Position numbers and translations under genes: made by a program
The notes under the pieces: model-generated
Databases searched by the model: none
What the model saw: only the letters and a program-made list of their open reading frames with translations
Told to the model about the DNA's origin: nothing
Part shown: piece after piece, positions 1 to 12,200 of the stretch
Numbering within the stretch: the stretch's first letter is position 1
How the letters are laid out: every line of letters begins with the position of its first letter
Origin: Nannobrachium achirus
Taxonomy: Eukaryota > Chordata > Actinopteri > Myctophiformes > Myctophidae
Assembly: GCA_963921795.1 (NCBI GenBank)
Contig: OY997641.1
Location: 52,164,216-52,228,215, forward strand
Direction: 5' to 3'
DNA: 64,000 bases

Positions 1-207
1 TCGGTCGGTCGGTCTGGGATTCCTTGCCAACTGCTTCCGTGCCAAACTGTTCACTTACGCAGCCAGTAGGCCAAGGACAGGTCAAACTGACATTTTCAAG
101 TCTTCAAAATACAAATAATTATTTCTCTATTGATATACCTCGTCTCCCGTCCCCCTGTCCCTCCGGAACTTCCATTCCTTCCTTCCTCCCCCTTCCTCTC
201 CCTTCAG
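1..207 (+). other. intron between last SRCR exon and membrane exon of gene A1
   Basis: This is intron sequence, not a gene. It matches the introns just upstream of the membrane exons at 25.1-25.29 kb (A3) and 58.5-58.75 kb (A7), including the CGGT repeats at the window edge. It ends in a strong pyrimidine tract and a CAG acceptor at 205-207. The SRCR exons of A1 lie outside the window. Confidence 0.75.
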
Positions 208-632
208 GGCCTCAAGCATCTTCTTCTCGTCTGCTAGTGGTTGGTTCTGTAGCAGCTCTGCTCCTCCTGTTAATGCTGCTGGTAATTGGTTGCTGGCTGG
301 TGTTGAGGAGGAAATTCAGAAAGCCTGCAGCCGAGACTAACCAGCTAGCCTGTGAGTAATACTAATTCTATGCACAAGAATGCTACGCACACCAAAGTCC
401 TTATACTGGTTCCGCCGGCTGTGCCGGAAGAATAATCTAAATGGTAGTCTCCAAGAGACGAGGCGAGGTGGCCGGCGCTGGCCGCATAAAGTGACAATAC
501 TTTATTTTTGGACGCAGAGTAAACAGAAACCAATGTTAAGTAAAGCTTATATTAGCTGCTCTTACTTTTTCCAATAACAGTTAGGAACACACGCAAGCAC
601 ACACGCACGCACGCACGCACGCAGCACGCACG

Positions 633-685
<53 letters not shown>

Positions 686-1994
686 TTTCTTACAGCGTAT
701 TAGGTGCTATAGGAATTGAATGAGATCAAGTTGATTTCATTTAACATAAGACACCAACACTGATATAATGTATCTATTTCTTTCTTCTAAGGTGTGATGA
801 ATGCCCACATTACAGAGAGGAGAGGTGGTGATGAAGAAGACGTCAATGCAGAGGTCTCCACCTGTCACCAAGGCACCGATGATGACAGTGATGACTATGA
901 GAACCCGTCAGTACACTGAGGGTTTGAAATTAACCTTCTTTTTTCATTTTAATGAAGGCTTAATGTCTATAACCCTTACACTCTGCAATTTATTTGACTG
1001 ATATTCTTGACCTGTATTTATTGCTTATTGTGTATTTTAGGTATTTTATCGTTTTTTATTATCATGTTGTATTGGAGCTATTGAATCTGAATCTCCTGTG
1101 CTGGTCATTAACGGGTGTCTTCTCATTTCGATCTCAGAGACCCCGTGTCAGAGGTCTCCACCTGTCACCAAGACGCCGAGGATGACAGTGATGACTATGA
1201 GAAACCGTCAGTACACTGAGGGTTTGAAATGAACCTTCTTTTTTTCCAAATTTAAAGTTGATTGAAGTTCAAAGTTTATCCCAACATTTCAAGATCATTT
1301 TACTGAAGGCTTAATGTCTAAAACCCTTACACTCTGCACTTTATTTTACTGATATTCTTGCCCTGTATTTATTGGTTACTGAATGTTTTAGGTATTGTAT
1401 TGTTTTTATGATCATGTTATATTCTATTGGAGCTATTGAATATGAATCTCCTGTGCTGGTCATTAACGGGTGTCTTTTCATGTCGATCTCAGAGACCCCG
1501 TGGCAGAGGTCTCCACCTGTCACCAAGGCACTGATGATGACAGTGATGACTATGAGAAACCGTCAGTACACTGAGGGTTTGAAATTAACCTTCTTTTTTT
1601 CCAAATTTAAAGTTGATTGAAGTTCAAAGTTGATCCCAAAATAATGAAGGACATCAAGCTGAACTAATGCCATCTCATGTCGATCTCACATCATCTCAGA
1701 GACCCAGTGGCAGCCAGCAACATGCATCAACACGTCTGCAACCCTGATGAGGAGAATGATGACGTCTATGCTAATTCTGACCCAGAGAAGAGCACCAAAG
1801 ATCATCCCAACCCTGGAAGCAGAGCAGTGGAGGGCCAGAGTGATGTCACTGATGTCGACTGCGTGGCTACGCGCCTCAGCCCTGGAAGGAGAGCAGTGGA
1901 GAGTCCACTGAGTGTTGTCGTTGATGATGAAGACGACTACATAGCCTTTGAACCCTGCGATGAAGATAAGCAGGACAACATCTATGCTAACTGA
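208..1994 (+). CDS. SRCR receptor gene A1, 3' part: membrane and tail exons
   Basis: Exons are 208-351 (membrane), 792-906, 1138-1206, 1493-1561 (tail) and 1700-1994 (terminal, stop TGA). Lengths sum to 692 nt, which keeps frame after a phase-1 entry. The membrane exon encodes a short juxtamembrane linker, a leucine-rich helix with no charged residue, and a basic stop-transfer RRKFRK. The tail is acidic and carries tyrosines in YENP, YEKP (twice), VYANSD, YIAFEP and IYAN. YxN is the Grb2 SH2 consensus. By comparison with A3 and A7 the missing 5' part should encode a leader and about five SRCR domains. This would be a type I plasma-membrane receptor that signals by tail phosphorylation. All donors are GT and all acceptors AG. 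Function is inferred from domain family only. Confidence 0.82.
600..683. repeat. CACG/CA microsatellite in A1 intron
   Basis: A CGCA tetranucleotide run grades into a CA dinucleotide run. The same compound microsatellite sits at the equivalent place in A3 (25.68 kb) and A7 (59.08 kb), so it predates their duplication. Confidence 0.95.
1138..1561 (+). repeat. two tandem copies of a 69-nt symmetric tail exon with flanking intron
   Basis: The exons at 1138-1206 and 1493-1561 are near-identical copies of the 3' half of the tail exon at 792-906, and the surrounding intron is copied too, with a period of about 355 bp. Each copy starts after a CAG acceptor, is 69 nt long, begins and ends in phase 2, and has a GTCAGT donor. 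It can therefore be included or skipped without changing frame. Each copy adds one acidic segment with a YEKP tyrosine. Confidence 0.8.
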
Positions 1995-3380
1995 TGACTT
2001 GCAGGCTAAGACCATGTTCAACGTAAATGTAATTACGATTCAGTTATAGTCAATTTAAATCTGTTTTACTTCCTGCAGAGAAAGGAGAGACAAGCAAAAC
2101 AAGACTGTTTTGGAATCCAGGTCCTTATATACCAACTGGCTCAGCCAGTTGAATGTAATGAATTCTATTTAATTTATTGAATAGAATACAACAATCACAG
2201 CATGTTTTTATTTTGATGATGATGAAGGACAATTCAGAGGCCTTCACCTGTCACCAAGGCAATGATGATGATGACAGTGATGATGATACTATCTATGCTA
2301 CTATCTATCTATGCTACCCCAGACATGTTCCCAGACCCCATCCCTAAAAACATTTAGCTGCCAGAGGCGGAGGTACAGTAGTTATCACTTCTCCCATAGA
2401 CAGGCGGGAAGTGATCACGGGGGTGGTCCTTACCTTACCCCCCCACACACCTTTTCCCCCTACTCTGTTATAGTGTGTTTTATAGTTGCAATGATATTTG
2501 AAGGTTTTTTGTTGCTAGTTTGTCTTATGTCTATGAATTCAATACCAAGGACCTCCAACGAAATTAAGATCGCAAGGGCTTTTTTGGGGTGCTCTTTTTA
2601 GGCAGAGTGTTTGACTGTACTTGTGCTGTACTATTTTTTGTTTTGACTGCACTTGTACTGTTCTTCATTTTTGTCTAACACAATATTCAATCAAATTCAA
2701 AAGTTTTAACTATTTTATAAAGACTATTTGGCTAACGATCATCAACTTTATTTGATTCATGTCAGTTTAGACAAGTGAGAATTCAGTTTCATTCCATATG
2801 AAGCAGTTTTAGTTTGGAAAAAATAAAGTAGTTATGATTTTTGGACATATTTCAGACATGCAGAGATTTTGAAACTAAGTGAAAAAAAAAACTGTCCTCA
2901 CAATGAGTTAAAGAAAATGTGAATTATTTTAAAGCTGACCAAAATAGGCTAGTATAATGTATTTGATGGTGTAAATAGGCTGCTTCTTTGTCATAATCAA
3001 ATTGAGTTAGAACTCACAACTGGTTTTCGTTGTAAATAATATTGCTTTTTGTTTTGCTGTTGCCATTGCTAGTGCAAACTTTAACATGGAGATACATTTT
3101 GGTCCAAAAAAAGTTATTGTTTCATTTTCTTCTCACCCATTTGACCCAGTGCAACGCTTTGATCCTCATGTAAAACTTGGTTATGTTTCATCTTCTAACA
3201 GATTATGAAAATACAAAAAGTGTGCTGCATTTCACTGCCCTCTAAAAAGACATATTCTATTATTCCCTTTTGTTCTTTTTATTTCTGCAAGTAATTGTAT
3301 GGATGTTAAAATATTTTGTGTTCATTTGAATAAAGAGGTATATTGCAGAGAACATTTTTATATATTTATTACTTTATTGG
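1995..3380 (+). other. 3' flank of A1
   Basis: This is AT-rich sequence downstream of the A1 stop with no convincing ORF. It matches the flanks of A3 and A7. AATAAA hexamers occur near 2822 and 3329 and could serve as polyadenylation signals, but the sequence does not decide which. A relic tail exon lies at 2228-2340. Confidence 0.5.
2228..2340 (+). pseudogene. relic tail exon downstream of A1 stop
   Basis: The translated segment resembles the tail exons (TCHQG followed by an Asp-rich run), then TIYAT. It lies 3' of the terminal exon. The upstream acceptor is not in the phase the gene needs, so it is probably a dead or alternative terminal exon. Orthologous relics lie at 27358-27450 and 60414-60506. 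Confidence 0.5.
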
Positions 3381-3382
3381 TC

Positions 3383-3431
3383 ATCCGTCCGTCCGTCCGT
3401 CCGTCCGTCCGTCCGTCCGTCCGTCCTTCCG
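3383..3431. repeat. CCGT tetranucleotide microsatellite
   Basis: This is a run of about 12 CCGT units. The equivalent run upstream of B8 is at 62366-62404. Confidence 0.95.
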
Positions 3432-3540
3432 TCCATCTTTATCCACTTATCCAGGGTCAGGTTGTGGAGGCAGCATTTCCAGCAGAGAATCCCAGACTTC
3501 CATTTCCCTGATGGTCACATTGACTGGGGAATGCCATGGT

Positions 3541-4911
3541 GTTCCCAGGCCATGGAGAAATAATTCTGTACCTAGTCCTCTATCTGTCCATGGCCTCTCC
3601 CCAGTCCTCGATCTGACCAGGGCCTCTCCCTAGTCCTCTATCTGACCATGGCCTCTCCCCAGTCCTCTATCTGTCCATGGCCTCTCCCTAGTCCTCTATC
3701 TGTCCATGGCCTCTCCCTAGTCCTCTATCTGTCCATGGCCTCTCCCTAGTCCTCTATCTGTCCATGGCCTCTCCCCAGTCCTCTATCTGACCATGGCCTC
3801 TCCCCAGTCCTCTATCTGTCCATGGCCTCTCCCTAGTCCTCTATCTGTCCATGGCCTCTCCCTAGTCCTCTATCTGTCCATGGCCTCTCCCTAGTCCTCT
3901 ATCTGTCCATGGCCTCTCCCCAGTCCTCTATCTGACCATGGCCTCTCCCCAGTCCTCTATCTGTCCATGGCCTCTCCCTAGTCCTCTATCTGTCCATGGC
4001 CTCTCCCTAGTCCTCTATCTGTCCATGGCCTCTCCCTAGTCCTCTATCTGTCCATGGCCTCTCCCCAGTCCTCTATCTGACCATGGCCTCTCCCCAGTCC
4101 TCTATCTGTCCATGGCCTCTCCCTAGTCCTCTATCTGTCCATGGCCTCTCCCTAGTCCTCTATCTGTCCATGGCCTCTCCCTAGTCCTCTATCTGTCCAT
4201 GGCCTCTCCCCAGTCCTCTATCTGACCATGGCCTCTCCCCAGTCCTCTATCTGTCCATGGCCTCTCCCTAGTCCTCTATCTGTCCATGGCCTCTCCCTAG
4301 TCCTCTATCTGTCCATGGCCTCTCCCTAGTCCTCTATCTGTCCATGGCCTCTCCCCAGTCCTCTATCTGACCATGGCCTCTCCCCAGTCCTCTATCTGTC
4401 CATGGCCTCTCCCTAGTCCTCTATCTGTCCATGGCCTCTCCCTAGTCCTCTATCTGTCCATGGCCTCTCCCTAGTCCTCTATCTGTCCATGGCCTCTCCC
4501 TAGTCCTCTATCTGACCATGGCCTCTCCCTAGTCCTCTATCTGTCCATGGCCTCTCCCCAGTCCTCTATCTGTCCATGGCCTCTCCCTAGTCCTCTATCT
4601 GTCCATGGCCTCTCCCTAGTCCTCTATCTGTCCATGGCCTCTCCCTAGTCCTCTATCTGACCATGGCCTCTCCCTAGTCCTCTATCTGACCATGGCCTCT
4701 CCCTAGTCCTCTATCTGTCCATGGCCTCTCCCTAGTCCTCTATCTGTCCATGGCCTCTCCCTAGTCCTCTATCTGTCCATGGCCTCTCCCTAGTCCTCTA
4801 TCTGTCCATGGCCTCTCCCCAGTCCTCGATCTGACCAGGGCCTCTCCCTAGTCCTCTATCTGACCATGGCCTCTCCCCAGTCCTCGATCTGTCCATGGCC
4901 TCTCCTCAGTC
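3541..4911. repeat. 29-bp minisatellite with a 145-bp higher-order period
   Basis: About 46 copies of a 29-bp monomer are present, each centred on CCATGGCCTCTCCC and ending in CTATCTGT or CTATCTGA. Between 3643 and 4370 the variant CTATCTGA recurs exactly every 145 bp (five monomers), giving five higher-order repeats. The matching site upstream of B8 (62541-62600) has only about two monomers, so the array expanded in this copy. The short ORFs that read into it are not genes. Confidence 0.95.
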
Positions 4912-5226
4912 TGGTGTGCCTGAAAACAGTGTTGATTTTCACAGCAAATTTGTGTCATAAAGTCCTTTGAATAGCATTCCATTTAGTTTTATTTAGTCTT
5001 AGTCATCGTAGCTTAGTTTTTATTTAGTTCTTATTTGGCTTTCGTTAGTGAATAAAGGTAGTCATCTTTCGATGCAACCAGGAGGAGGCATCATGATGAT
5101 GATTGTGCGCTGGGGCCTCTCAACAAAAATAGCAGGTCTACAAGCTCATAACGAGTCAAGCTGCAACTTGTTATGAGCTTATAGATCTGCTATCTTCAGT
5201 ATGTTACAAATACATGCAACAACATA
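4912..5226. other. spacer with a short hairpin repeat
   Basis: No gene is seen. An inverted repeat at about 5131-5197 pairs GCAGGTCTACAAGCTC with its near-complement GAGCTTATAGATCTGC. A relative lies at 63196-63262, and other short hairpins with the same AGATCTACAAGC core occur at 18546-18612 and 62869-62905. Confidence 0.6.
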
Positions 5227-5857
5227 GTCTAGGAAATTAAGTCTATTTTTTGGAAGAATTGTTCAGTTTGTGATACAAGCACCAGATTTTGCACAAAGTT
5301 TCCTCTGGACATACTTTTCCCAAAAAGCACGTTAGCCACTCATTTTTTATTTTTAAGGGTTGGGGTCCCATTGACTTTCTATACAGTAAAATAATACAAA
5401 AACATAAATCTGCTTCAAGTAGCATATGAGGGGTCAAACTAGGGGTTTTTCATGATCCTGAATCCAATGCAAGCATTTGTTTTGCACAAAAAACATTCCT
5501 TGGGCAAAAAATAGCCCCCACAGTGGCCCACACTACTGTGAAAAGTGATGACTCATCACTAAACCATAGTTTCGTGGGCCTTTTTTAGCCCAAGGAATGT
5601 TTTTTGTGCAAAACAAATGCTTGCATTGGATTCAGGATCATGAAAAACCCCTAGTTTGACCCCTCACATGCTACTTAAAACAGATAATTTGTTTTGTATT
5701 ATTTTACTGTATAGAAAGTCAATGGGACCCCAACCCTTTTTTAAATAAATTGAGTGGCTAACGTGCTTTTTGGGAAAAGTAGGTCCAGAGGGAACTTTGT
5801 GCAAAATTTGGTGCTTGTATCACAAAGTGAACGATTGTTGTACTAATTTCCCGGGCT
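5227..5857. mobile_element. foldback element with about 295-bp inverted arms
   Basis: Arms at about 5227-5522 and 5572-5857 are reverse complements at roughly 90 percent, around a loop of about 50 bp. Tips are AGTCTAGGAAATTA and TAATTTCCCGGGCT. The corresponding place upstream of B8 (about 63288) runs straight through without it, which gives an empty site. It contains no ORF that looks like a transposase. The DNA could fold into one long hairpin. Confidence 0.85.
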
Positions 5858-6144
5858 AACAGGTAAGTGTAAATATAAGCTTTATTTGACTGAACCAACT
5901 CAACATAGCTGCCCCTTTTGTCTCACGGATGACTGAGCTTCTCACTCTGTAATCTCGCATAACACTACACTGAATCAGTGTGACATCTCTTGAGCACTTG
6001 AGAGCAGTCTCCACAATTCTCAATCATCGATTATCAGTTAATTGACAATTGTTAAATTAATTGGAAAAAAAGTTACATAGCATGACTTTTAGCTGCATCC
6101 CTGCAGAGAATGTAAATGGCAGAGAACTGATTGCATGTCAATAT

Positions 6145-6272
6145 AAGAGGAAGTCCCATCATTCATGATGACAGTTTCTTAGATGAGCTTTATAAGGAAC
6201 TCAACACATCTTCCTAGTTCAGTTTTCAACTTCACTGGAGAGAGACAGAGAAGACGTATCAGTCTCTCCACC
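6145..6272 (+). promoter_or_regulatory. B2 promoter: PU.1/ETS-like box and TATA box
   Basis: AAGAGGAAGT lies at 6145-6154 and TATAAGG at 6191-6197. The conserved CTTCCTAGTTCAGT block about 25 bp after the TATA box probably marks the transcript start. The ATG follows at 6273. The same order is seen upstream of every leader exon in the array. Factor identity is inferred from the motif only. Confidence 0.65.
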
Positions 6273-9200
6273 ATGGGACTGGTAATGTGGAGAAAAATCC
6301 TGTTTTTGAAACTGAGTGAGTGCCAGCTTTTATTATTCTATCAATCAATGTTTTAACTCATCCACTGCTTATGACGAGCTTGACGAGCTATATTTATGGG
6401 TCCACTCTGCTTATGACGAATATGACGAGTTATCAATTAGCTTTAATAACTATAAAACAAAAAAGTATGATCGCCGATTCGCCGTCCATAGCGCTCTATG
6501 GAAGGCCGCTATTCACAAAAAACGGATCTGGATGTTCCAGACCGGAAATGGGGGGGCGGGACAACGACGCCTGTATCCTGTCTGCCGAAATCCCATCCGG
6601 TTTAATGTTACACAACACCCACGCTGGGCTCAATCGGTTTCGCTTTGGGAAATGGCAGGCTGTTTACCGTCGTAGCTTACCGTGACTGGATCGTATTGTG
6701 AATGGAATCGGTGAACCATCGCGCAATGGATTCGCGCGCGCGCCCACGTTAAAGGTAGGCAAAATCCTGGCGGTGTGGACCATTAGAAGGGTCTTAAAAA
6801 TAGCGGTGGGTGATATTGAAACATGACCCACTTAGAGAACCTTAAAGTTGTATTTGAATTTGACGTATGACGTGAGACAGTTTATAAGTTGCCGTTCGCA
6901 ACTGGTAAAAACAAACATAGCCCATAGCCCAGCCCTACCCTCCCCTGCCCCTTCTTTGTATTTGCCTGCTGTATGTTTTTATCCTTTTCTTTTTTTTTCT
7001 GACTATATCTACTGCATAGTACTGTGTTCTATCCGTCTGTCTTTCAATGTTATATGAGATACTTCAATGGTTTCCTATGGAAATAAGCGTAGTCTTTTCT
7101 AGGATCTCCTTTTAGTAGACCTTGTACAAGTGAACTGCACCGTCATGAAACTGTACCTTTTCCTATGCAAACTTCTAATAAAGTCTTCAATCAAAGCTCA
7201 ATTTATAATTGTATAGTAATAGTCAGGTTCTGTTTTTTCACCTACAGTGTCTTTTTTCCTGTACATATCTTCACATGGAGGTAAGCAAAAGTTTGTTAAA
7301 TTAAAATGTAAATGAGGAATTCTTATTTATTCAAAACAATTATAACAATTATAAATATAGCTGCAAGCAGCGATAAAGTGTCCAAGGCATAAAAAGCAGG
7401 AAAGCAAAAAGGCATCAAGGGAAAGCAAAGAAGAATATCAAAGAAAAACTAGAAGCAGTGTTCTTCCGAACAGGACTCCGGCAGGTCAGGTAGGTTTTTT
7501 TTGGCCTAGTGGTGACTCTATAATAGGCCAAAGTGAAAAGGGTGCCACGTGTTCTTGGGCCTTTCACGGCAATCGGACGCTGCATGCGGGATTTGAAGCA
7601 TTTTGTTCCAAAAATGTGTTTTGCAAAAATTGACCCGCTGGTGGCACTATAACAGGCCAATGTGAGAAGGGTGGCATCTGTTCCTTGGCCTAGTGGGAAT
7701 GTGTGTGCAAAATCTCACACACATAGCAGGCTGCGTTTGAGACATTTTGTTCAAAAAGGAGCAATCCTGCAAACCTTGGAATTCAATTTTAGCCAATTAG
7801 ATAGAATATGATATCGGACAAATCTGTCATGATTACATCACTGTAGAGATACTGTGTACTGATTTGTGTGATTTTCGGATAAAATCTGAAGGAGTAATAT
7901 CGAAGAATGTGTTTTACATACTGTAAGTCGGCCTTCTGGTGGCGCTATAAATGGCAGATGTGAAAAATGCGGGGTACAGGTTTTTCCTTGGCCTCTGGGA
8001 AGTGTGCATACAAAGTTTTACACTAATCGGTGGTTATAGGTAAAAGCACAAATTGGCCTCTACACAACATGTATGCAAAAGACTGTAGGCCTATATGCAA
8101 CAGACATAAAAACTGTGATACTATGCACCTGGACAGTTTGATGATGTACATAGTAAGCCTTGCTGAGCTATGAAGACCATATGAATCGGCCGAGCCATGA
8201 ATCTCATAGGGCAGGAGCCTATCTCCTGTTTCTGTAGCGTAAGGCAGCTTGATGTACAAGTACACCCCCTGGACATGACGCTAGTATGTCGCAGGGAGTT
8301 ATCCCCAATCCAACCCTTGATGCTGAGTTTCAAGCAGGGAGGAACTGGGTACCATTTTTTAAAATCTTTGGTATGACACGACCCGGGTTTGAACTCGGAT
8401 CTCCCAGTCTCAGGGCAGACACTCAAACCACTAGGCCACTGAGCTGGTTCATGATATCATTGCAATCCTTGGAAATCTCAACATAGGTGTAGACATGACA
8501 GTTTGTATTATAATGCTTGTTTCAGGATTTATGATGCAAAATACATTATTTAGTAATGGCGGATATTAAAATACGCATCAAGGGGGGTTGGGGTACATTT
8601 TTAGGAAGGCTCCATATCAGACATTGTTCAAGGAACCAAACTGTAAAGTCTACCAAATATCACGGTTTTATGCTTGTATAAACCCCAGGCGGGATTCGAT
8701 CCAACGACCTTCTGCATGAAAGGTGTATGCCCTGACCACTACACTAGGCAGCCTAAGGATCTGTTAACCAAGTTTGTTTAAAAAAAAAAGTTCTATGTAG
8801 GCTGAGTGCCTTGATTTTATTGATTTCTTTTTTATATTTTGGAGGCTTGGGGTGAAATGTAATCTGCGTATTTCTGACATTTTCGAGTGATCATATTTTC
8901 TTTCACTCAGAACAGAAAAATAACGGCCGGTAGAGAAGGGCTCATTTTAAACATGAACGTGATCTGGAGTTAGATCAGACGTGTCAACATTAAAGAGTTT
9001 GACATACGCACATGCCAAGGGCATACAGGATGTTAACATCAACTCAACCCGATGTGGGGTTTGAACTCACAACTGTCCGTATATCAGGCACAGGCACTGA
9101 CCACTACACTACGGCAGTCACACATAATAGACCTGTCATTAAAAAAAAAAAAAAAGTTTCATGTAATGTACTTGACGCCTTCTTTCAAAATGATATAGCG

Positions 9201-12200
9201 CCCCCCTTTGGCCAATTGGGGTAAGATTGGTTTCAGCGATGTTTGGACTAACCCTCTACAGTAGTTCATCATGAAAATTTTACTTTGCATGTATGTTTTA
9301 GAGGCAGAAGAATAATTTGCATACAACTTGCAATAATGATTGAATTATTAAAAATGCATGTTTCAATTTTTAAAGAATCCGATCTGACAGATCTTTAGAT
9401 ATTGGTCCAAAGTTCATGTAAAAAAGGTTCTGTGCACGTGACGCGAAAGTTCCGGAATAAAAGCGGGTTTAAGTGTTTTACAAACTGCTCAAAATGGCGG
9501 AAAATCTAAGGGCGGAGCTTACTTAACAAAGACACAGATGTCTTCCGCTTGAGTCAAGGCACGCGTGTAAGCAAGTTGCATGTCTTCAAACGAAACGAGG
9601 CATGACTTATGCCCCTTTAAAGTTTGAGTTTTCAAACGCTTCGTATAGCGCCCCCCTTTGGCCAATTGGAGTAAGATTGCTTTCAGTGATATTTGGACAA
9701 ACCCTCTACATATTTGCCAAATGCCATGAACGTGTCACTTTGCATGTATGATTTAGAGGCAGAAGAATAATTTGCATGAAACTGCATTATTCAGTGAATT
9801 ATTAAAAAATAATGTTTCACTTTAAAAGAAATCCGGCCGCTGTGTGATGACCGTATTGGTCCAAAGTTCATGTAAAAAAAGTTTTGCGCACGTTACGCGA
9901 AAATCCCAGGAGGAGATAGATTTTGACTGTTTTTCATATAATTCAAAATTGTGGGAGAGGTAAAGGTCAGAGGTCAAAAGTCAGAGTGTAAAAGTTGTTC
10001 GGCATGAGGAGACGCATAAGTGTATACAGGTTTCATGGCTGGACCTGAAACAGAGCATGAGCTTTACCTGTTCAAAGTTGGCATTTTTCAAAGGCTTCCT
10101 ACAGCGCCACCCTTTGGCCGATTGTTGCGAGCTTCGGTTTTAGCCGTTTGGCATAGTCCTCTGCCATACTGCCGAGTTTCGTAAAAAGCGACTGCACGGT
10201 CTAGCCGCTAGAGAAAAAGTGGCGGAATAATAATAATAGTGCTGAAGTCCAATATCAATAAGTGGCCATTTGCCACTTCGTGGCCTTGGCCACTAACAAG
10301 TAATTATTTAAATCATAATAAATACATTTATTTAATATGATTACAATTATGATCATGATTATTTTACAGTAGCTGACCAGATCAGATTAGTTGGATCTTC
10401 TCAGTGCTCTGGCAGGGTGGAGGTCTATCACAACAACAGCTGGGGAACAGTCTGTGATGACAGCTGGGACCTGAAAGATGCTGAGGTGGTTTGCAGAGAG
10501 CTGAGCTGTGGGACGGCACAAAGTGCTCCTAGAGATGCATATTTTGGCAGAGGGACTGGTCCAATCTGGATGGATGATGTGCGTTGTTCAGGAAGTGAAA
10601 TGTCTCTAATTCAGTGCCAACACAGTGGATTTGGTCAACATAACTGTGGTCATGGTGAGGATGCTGGTGTCGTCTGTTCAGGTAAGAATGGACCAACAAT
10701 GTTTCTGAAAATAGAAAAAAGGGTATTTTGAAAAGATGTAATGTTATGACATTGTAAACGTGAATCAATTTATTTTTGACTGACAGAAGCTGCTATAGAT
10801 TAGTCGGGTCTATGTGCTCTGGGAGAGTGGAGATAAAAACAATCACAACGGTGCAACACTATTTCTTTGCTTCTTTCTGTTCAGGTACAATGAGGCTGGT
10901 GAGGCTGGTGGGTGGTGTTGGACAGTGCTCTGGCAGGGTGGAGATCTATCACAAGAAAAGCTGGGGAACAGTCTGTGATGACAGCTGGGACCTGAAAGAT
11001 GCTGAGGTGGTTTGCAGAGAGCTGAGCTGTGGGACGGCACAGAGTGCTCCTGGAGGTGCCAGTTTTGGCCAAGGGAATGGTTCAATCTGGATGGAAAACC
11101 TGCGTTGTTCAGGAAGTGAAATGTCTCTAACTGACTGCCCCCATGGATTTGGTGTACACAATTGTGGACACAATGAGGATGCTGGTGCTGTCTGCTCAGG
11201 TAAGAATCAAAGTCATATATTTCATTTCTAATGCATTGCAACTCCATAACATAAGATGTAACAAAAGTTAACACTCCAAATAACTCAAAAAATAAACAAA
11301 CCAAAGCAACGATCACAAATATACCAAACACATGATATGGAAATTAATGACAAGATATAAACATAATAATATAAGGGAAGAACAAAAAATCAGACTGCAA
11401 AACAAAATACAAGATTTTTTCTGTCTTCCTCTCCTAGTTCCACACTTGCTAAACCCTATGAGTGTGGTTTGGACTTTAGGAGGGGTGCTGCTACTCTTAT
11501 TGCTGCTGATTGGTCTCTGGCTGATACACAGAAAGACAACGACCAAAACTGATACCACAGCCTGTGAGTAATTGTAAATGGTGCATCTTCTATAGTGCCT
11601 TATCCAAACTACTTTACAATTGGAACAATGTTCAAAATGGTTCATGATAATGGCATTGTTCAGTATGCCACAGCCTAATAAAAAGAAACATGGACTGTAG
11701 ATACGACTGAATGTAAAACTGGAATGAAGAAGTTCTCCCTCTCTTATAATTACAGTAAACACTGCACATTCTGTGGTTTCCTGTCAACATTAGAACTTGT
11801 CTTTGGGTTGTGAACAACAGGAAAGATGACAAATTGATACGAGTACTATTTGTGTACTGATGTGGCCGTATTCTTTTTAAAAGAAGGAAATTAGAGCAGC
11901 CCCCGCCCTAGTGTAACGGTTAGAGCTAAGCATTCCATGCGATAAGCCATAAGTTTGAGCTCTGCTGGGGGTCAGGCATGTGGACGAAAAGCGTTCCTAA
12001 CGACAATTCAAATGGTTTCAGATCTGAGCCTATTAAAGCAGTAGTTCACCCCCAAAATGACTTTTTTTCTATTGATTACTCACGCCATGGAGACTTGAGT
12101 TCAATGATATTGAAAAAATCGCACCTGTGCGAAGTGAGCGGTGCAAAAATATTTAAGGAGTATGATATATTGTGGACCGAGATCAGGACAGGGACACCCG

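Larger units (their letters stand above)
7359..10288. mobile_element. composite repeat insertion of about 2.9 kb in B2 intron 2
   Basis: The same intron in B4 is only about 150 bp and reads across this site. The block begins near the palindromic AGCTGCAAGCAGCG and ends near TGGCCTTGGCCAC. It holds Helitron-type modules (7449-8040), three tRNA-like segments on the minus strand, and repeated TATAGCGCCCCCCTTTGGCC phrases at about 9196 and 9645. No long ORF is present. The internal boundaries between component elements are not all clear. Confidence 0.7.

Noticed and set aside
2280-2330. ITIM-like TIYATI near the A1 relic exon
   Set aside because: It lies beyond the stop codon, is not reached by an in-phase acceptor, and the third-position hydrophobic residue is missing in A3 and A7 (IYATPD).
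3541-4911. CRISPR-like array at the 29-bp repeats
   Set aside because: Repeats are directly adjacent with no unique spacers, and the genome is eukaryotic; it is a minisatellite.
10529-11331. Long minus-strand ORFs opposite SRCR exons (also at 24.07, 37.74 and 57.5 kb)
   Set aside because: They mirror the SRCR exons, recur only because those exons repeat, and show no splice-consistent or domain content.
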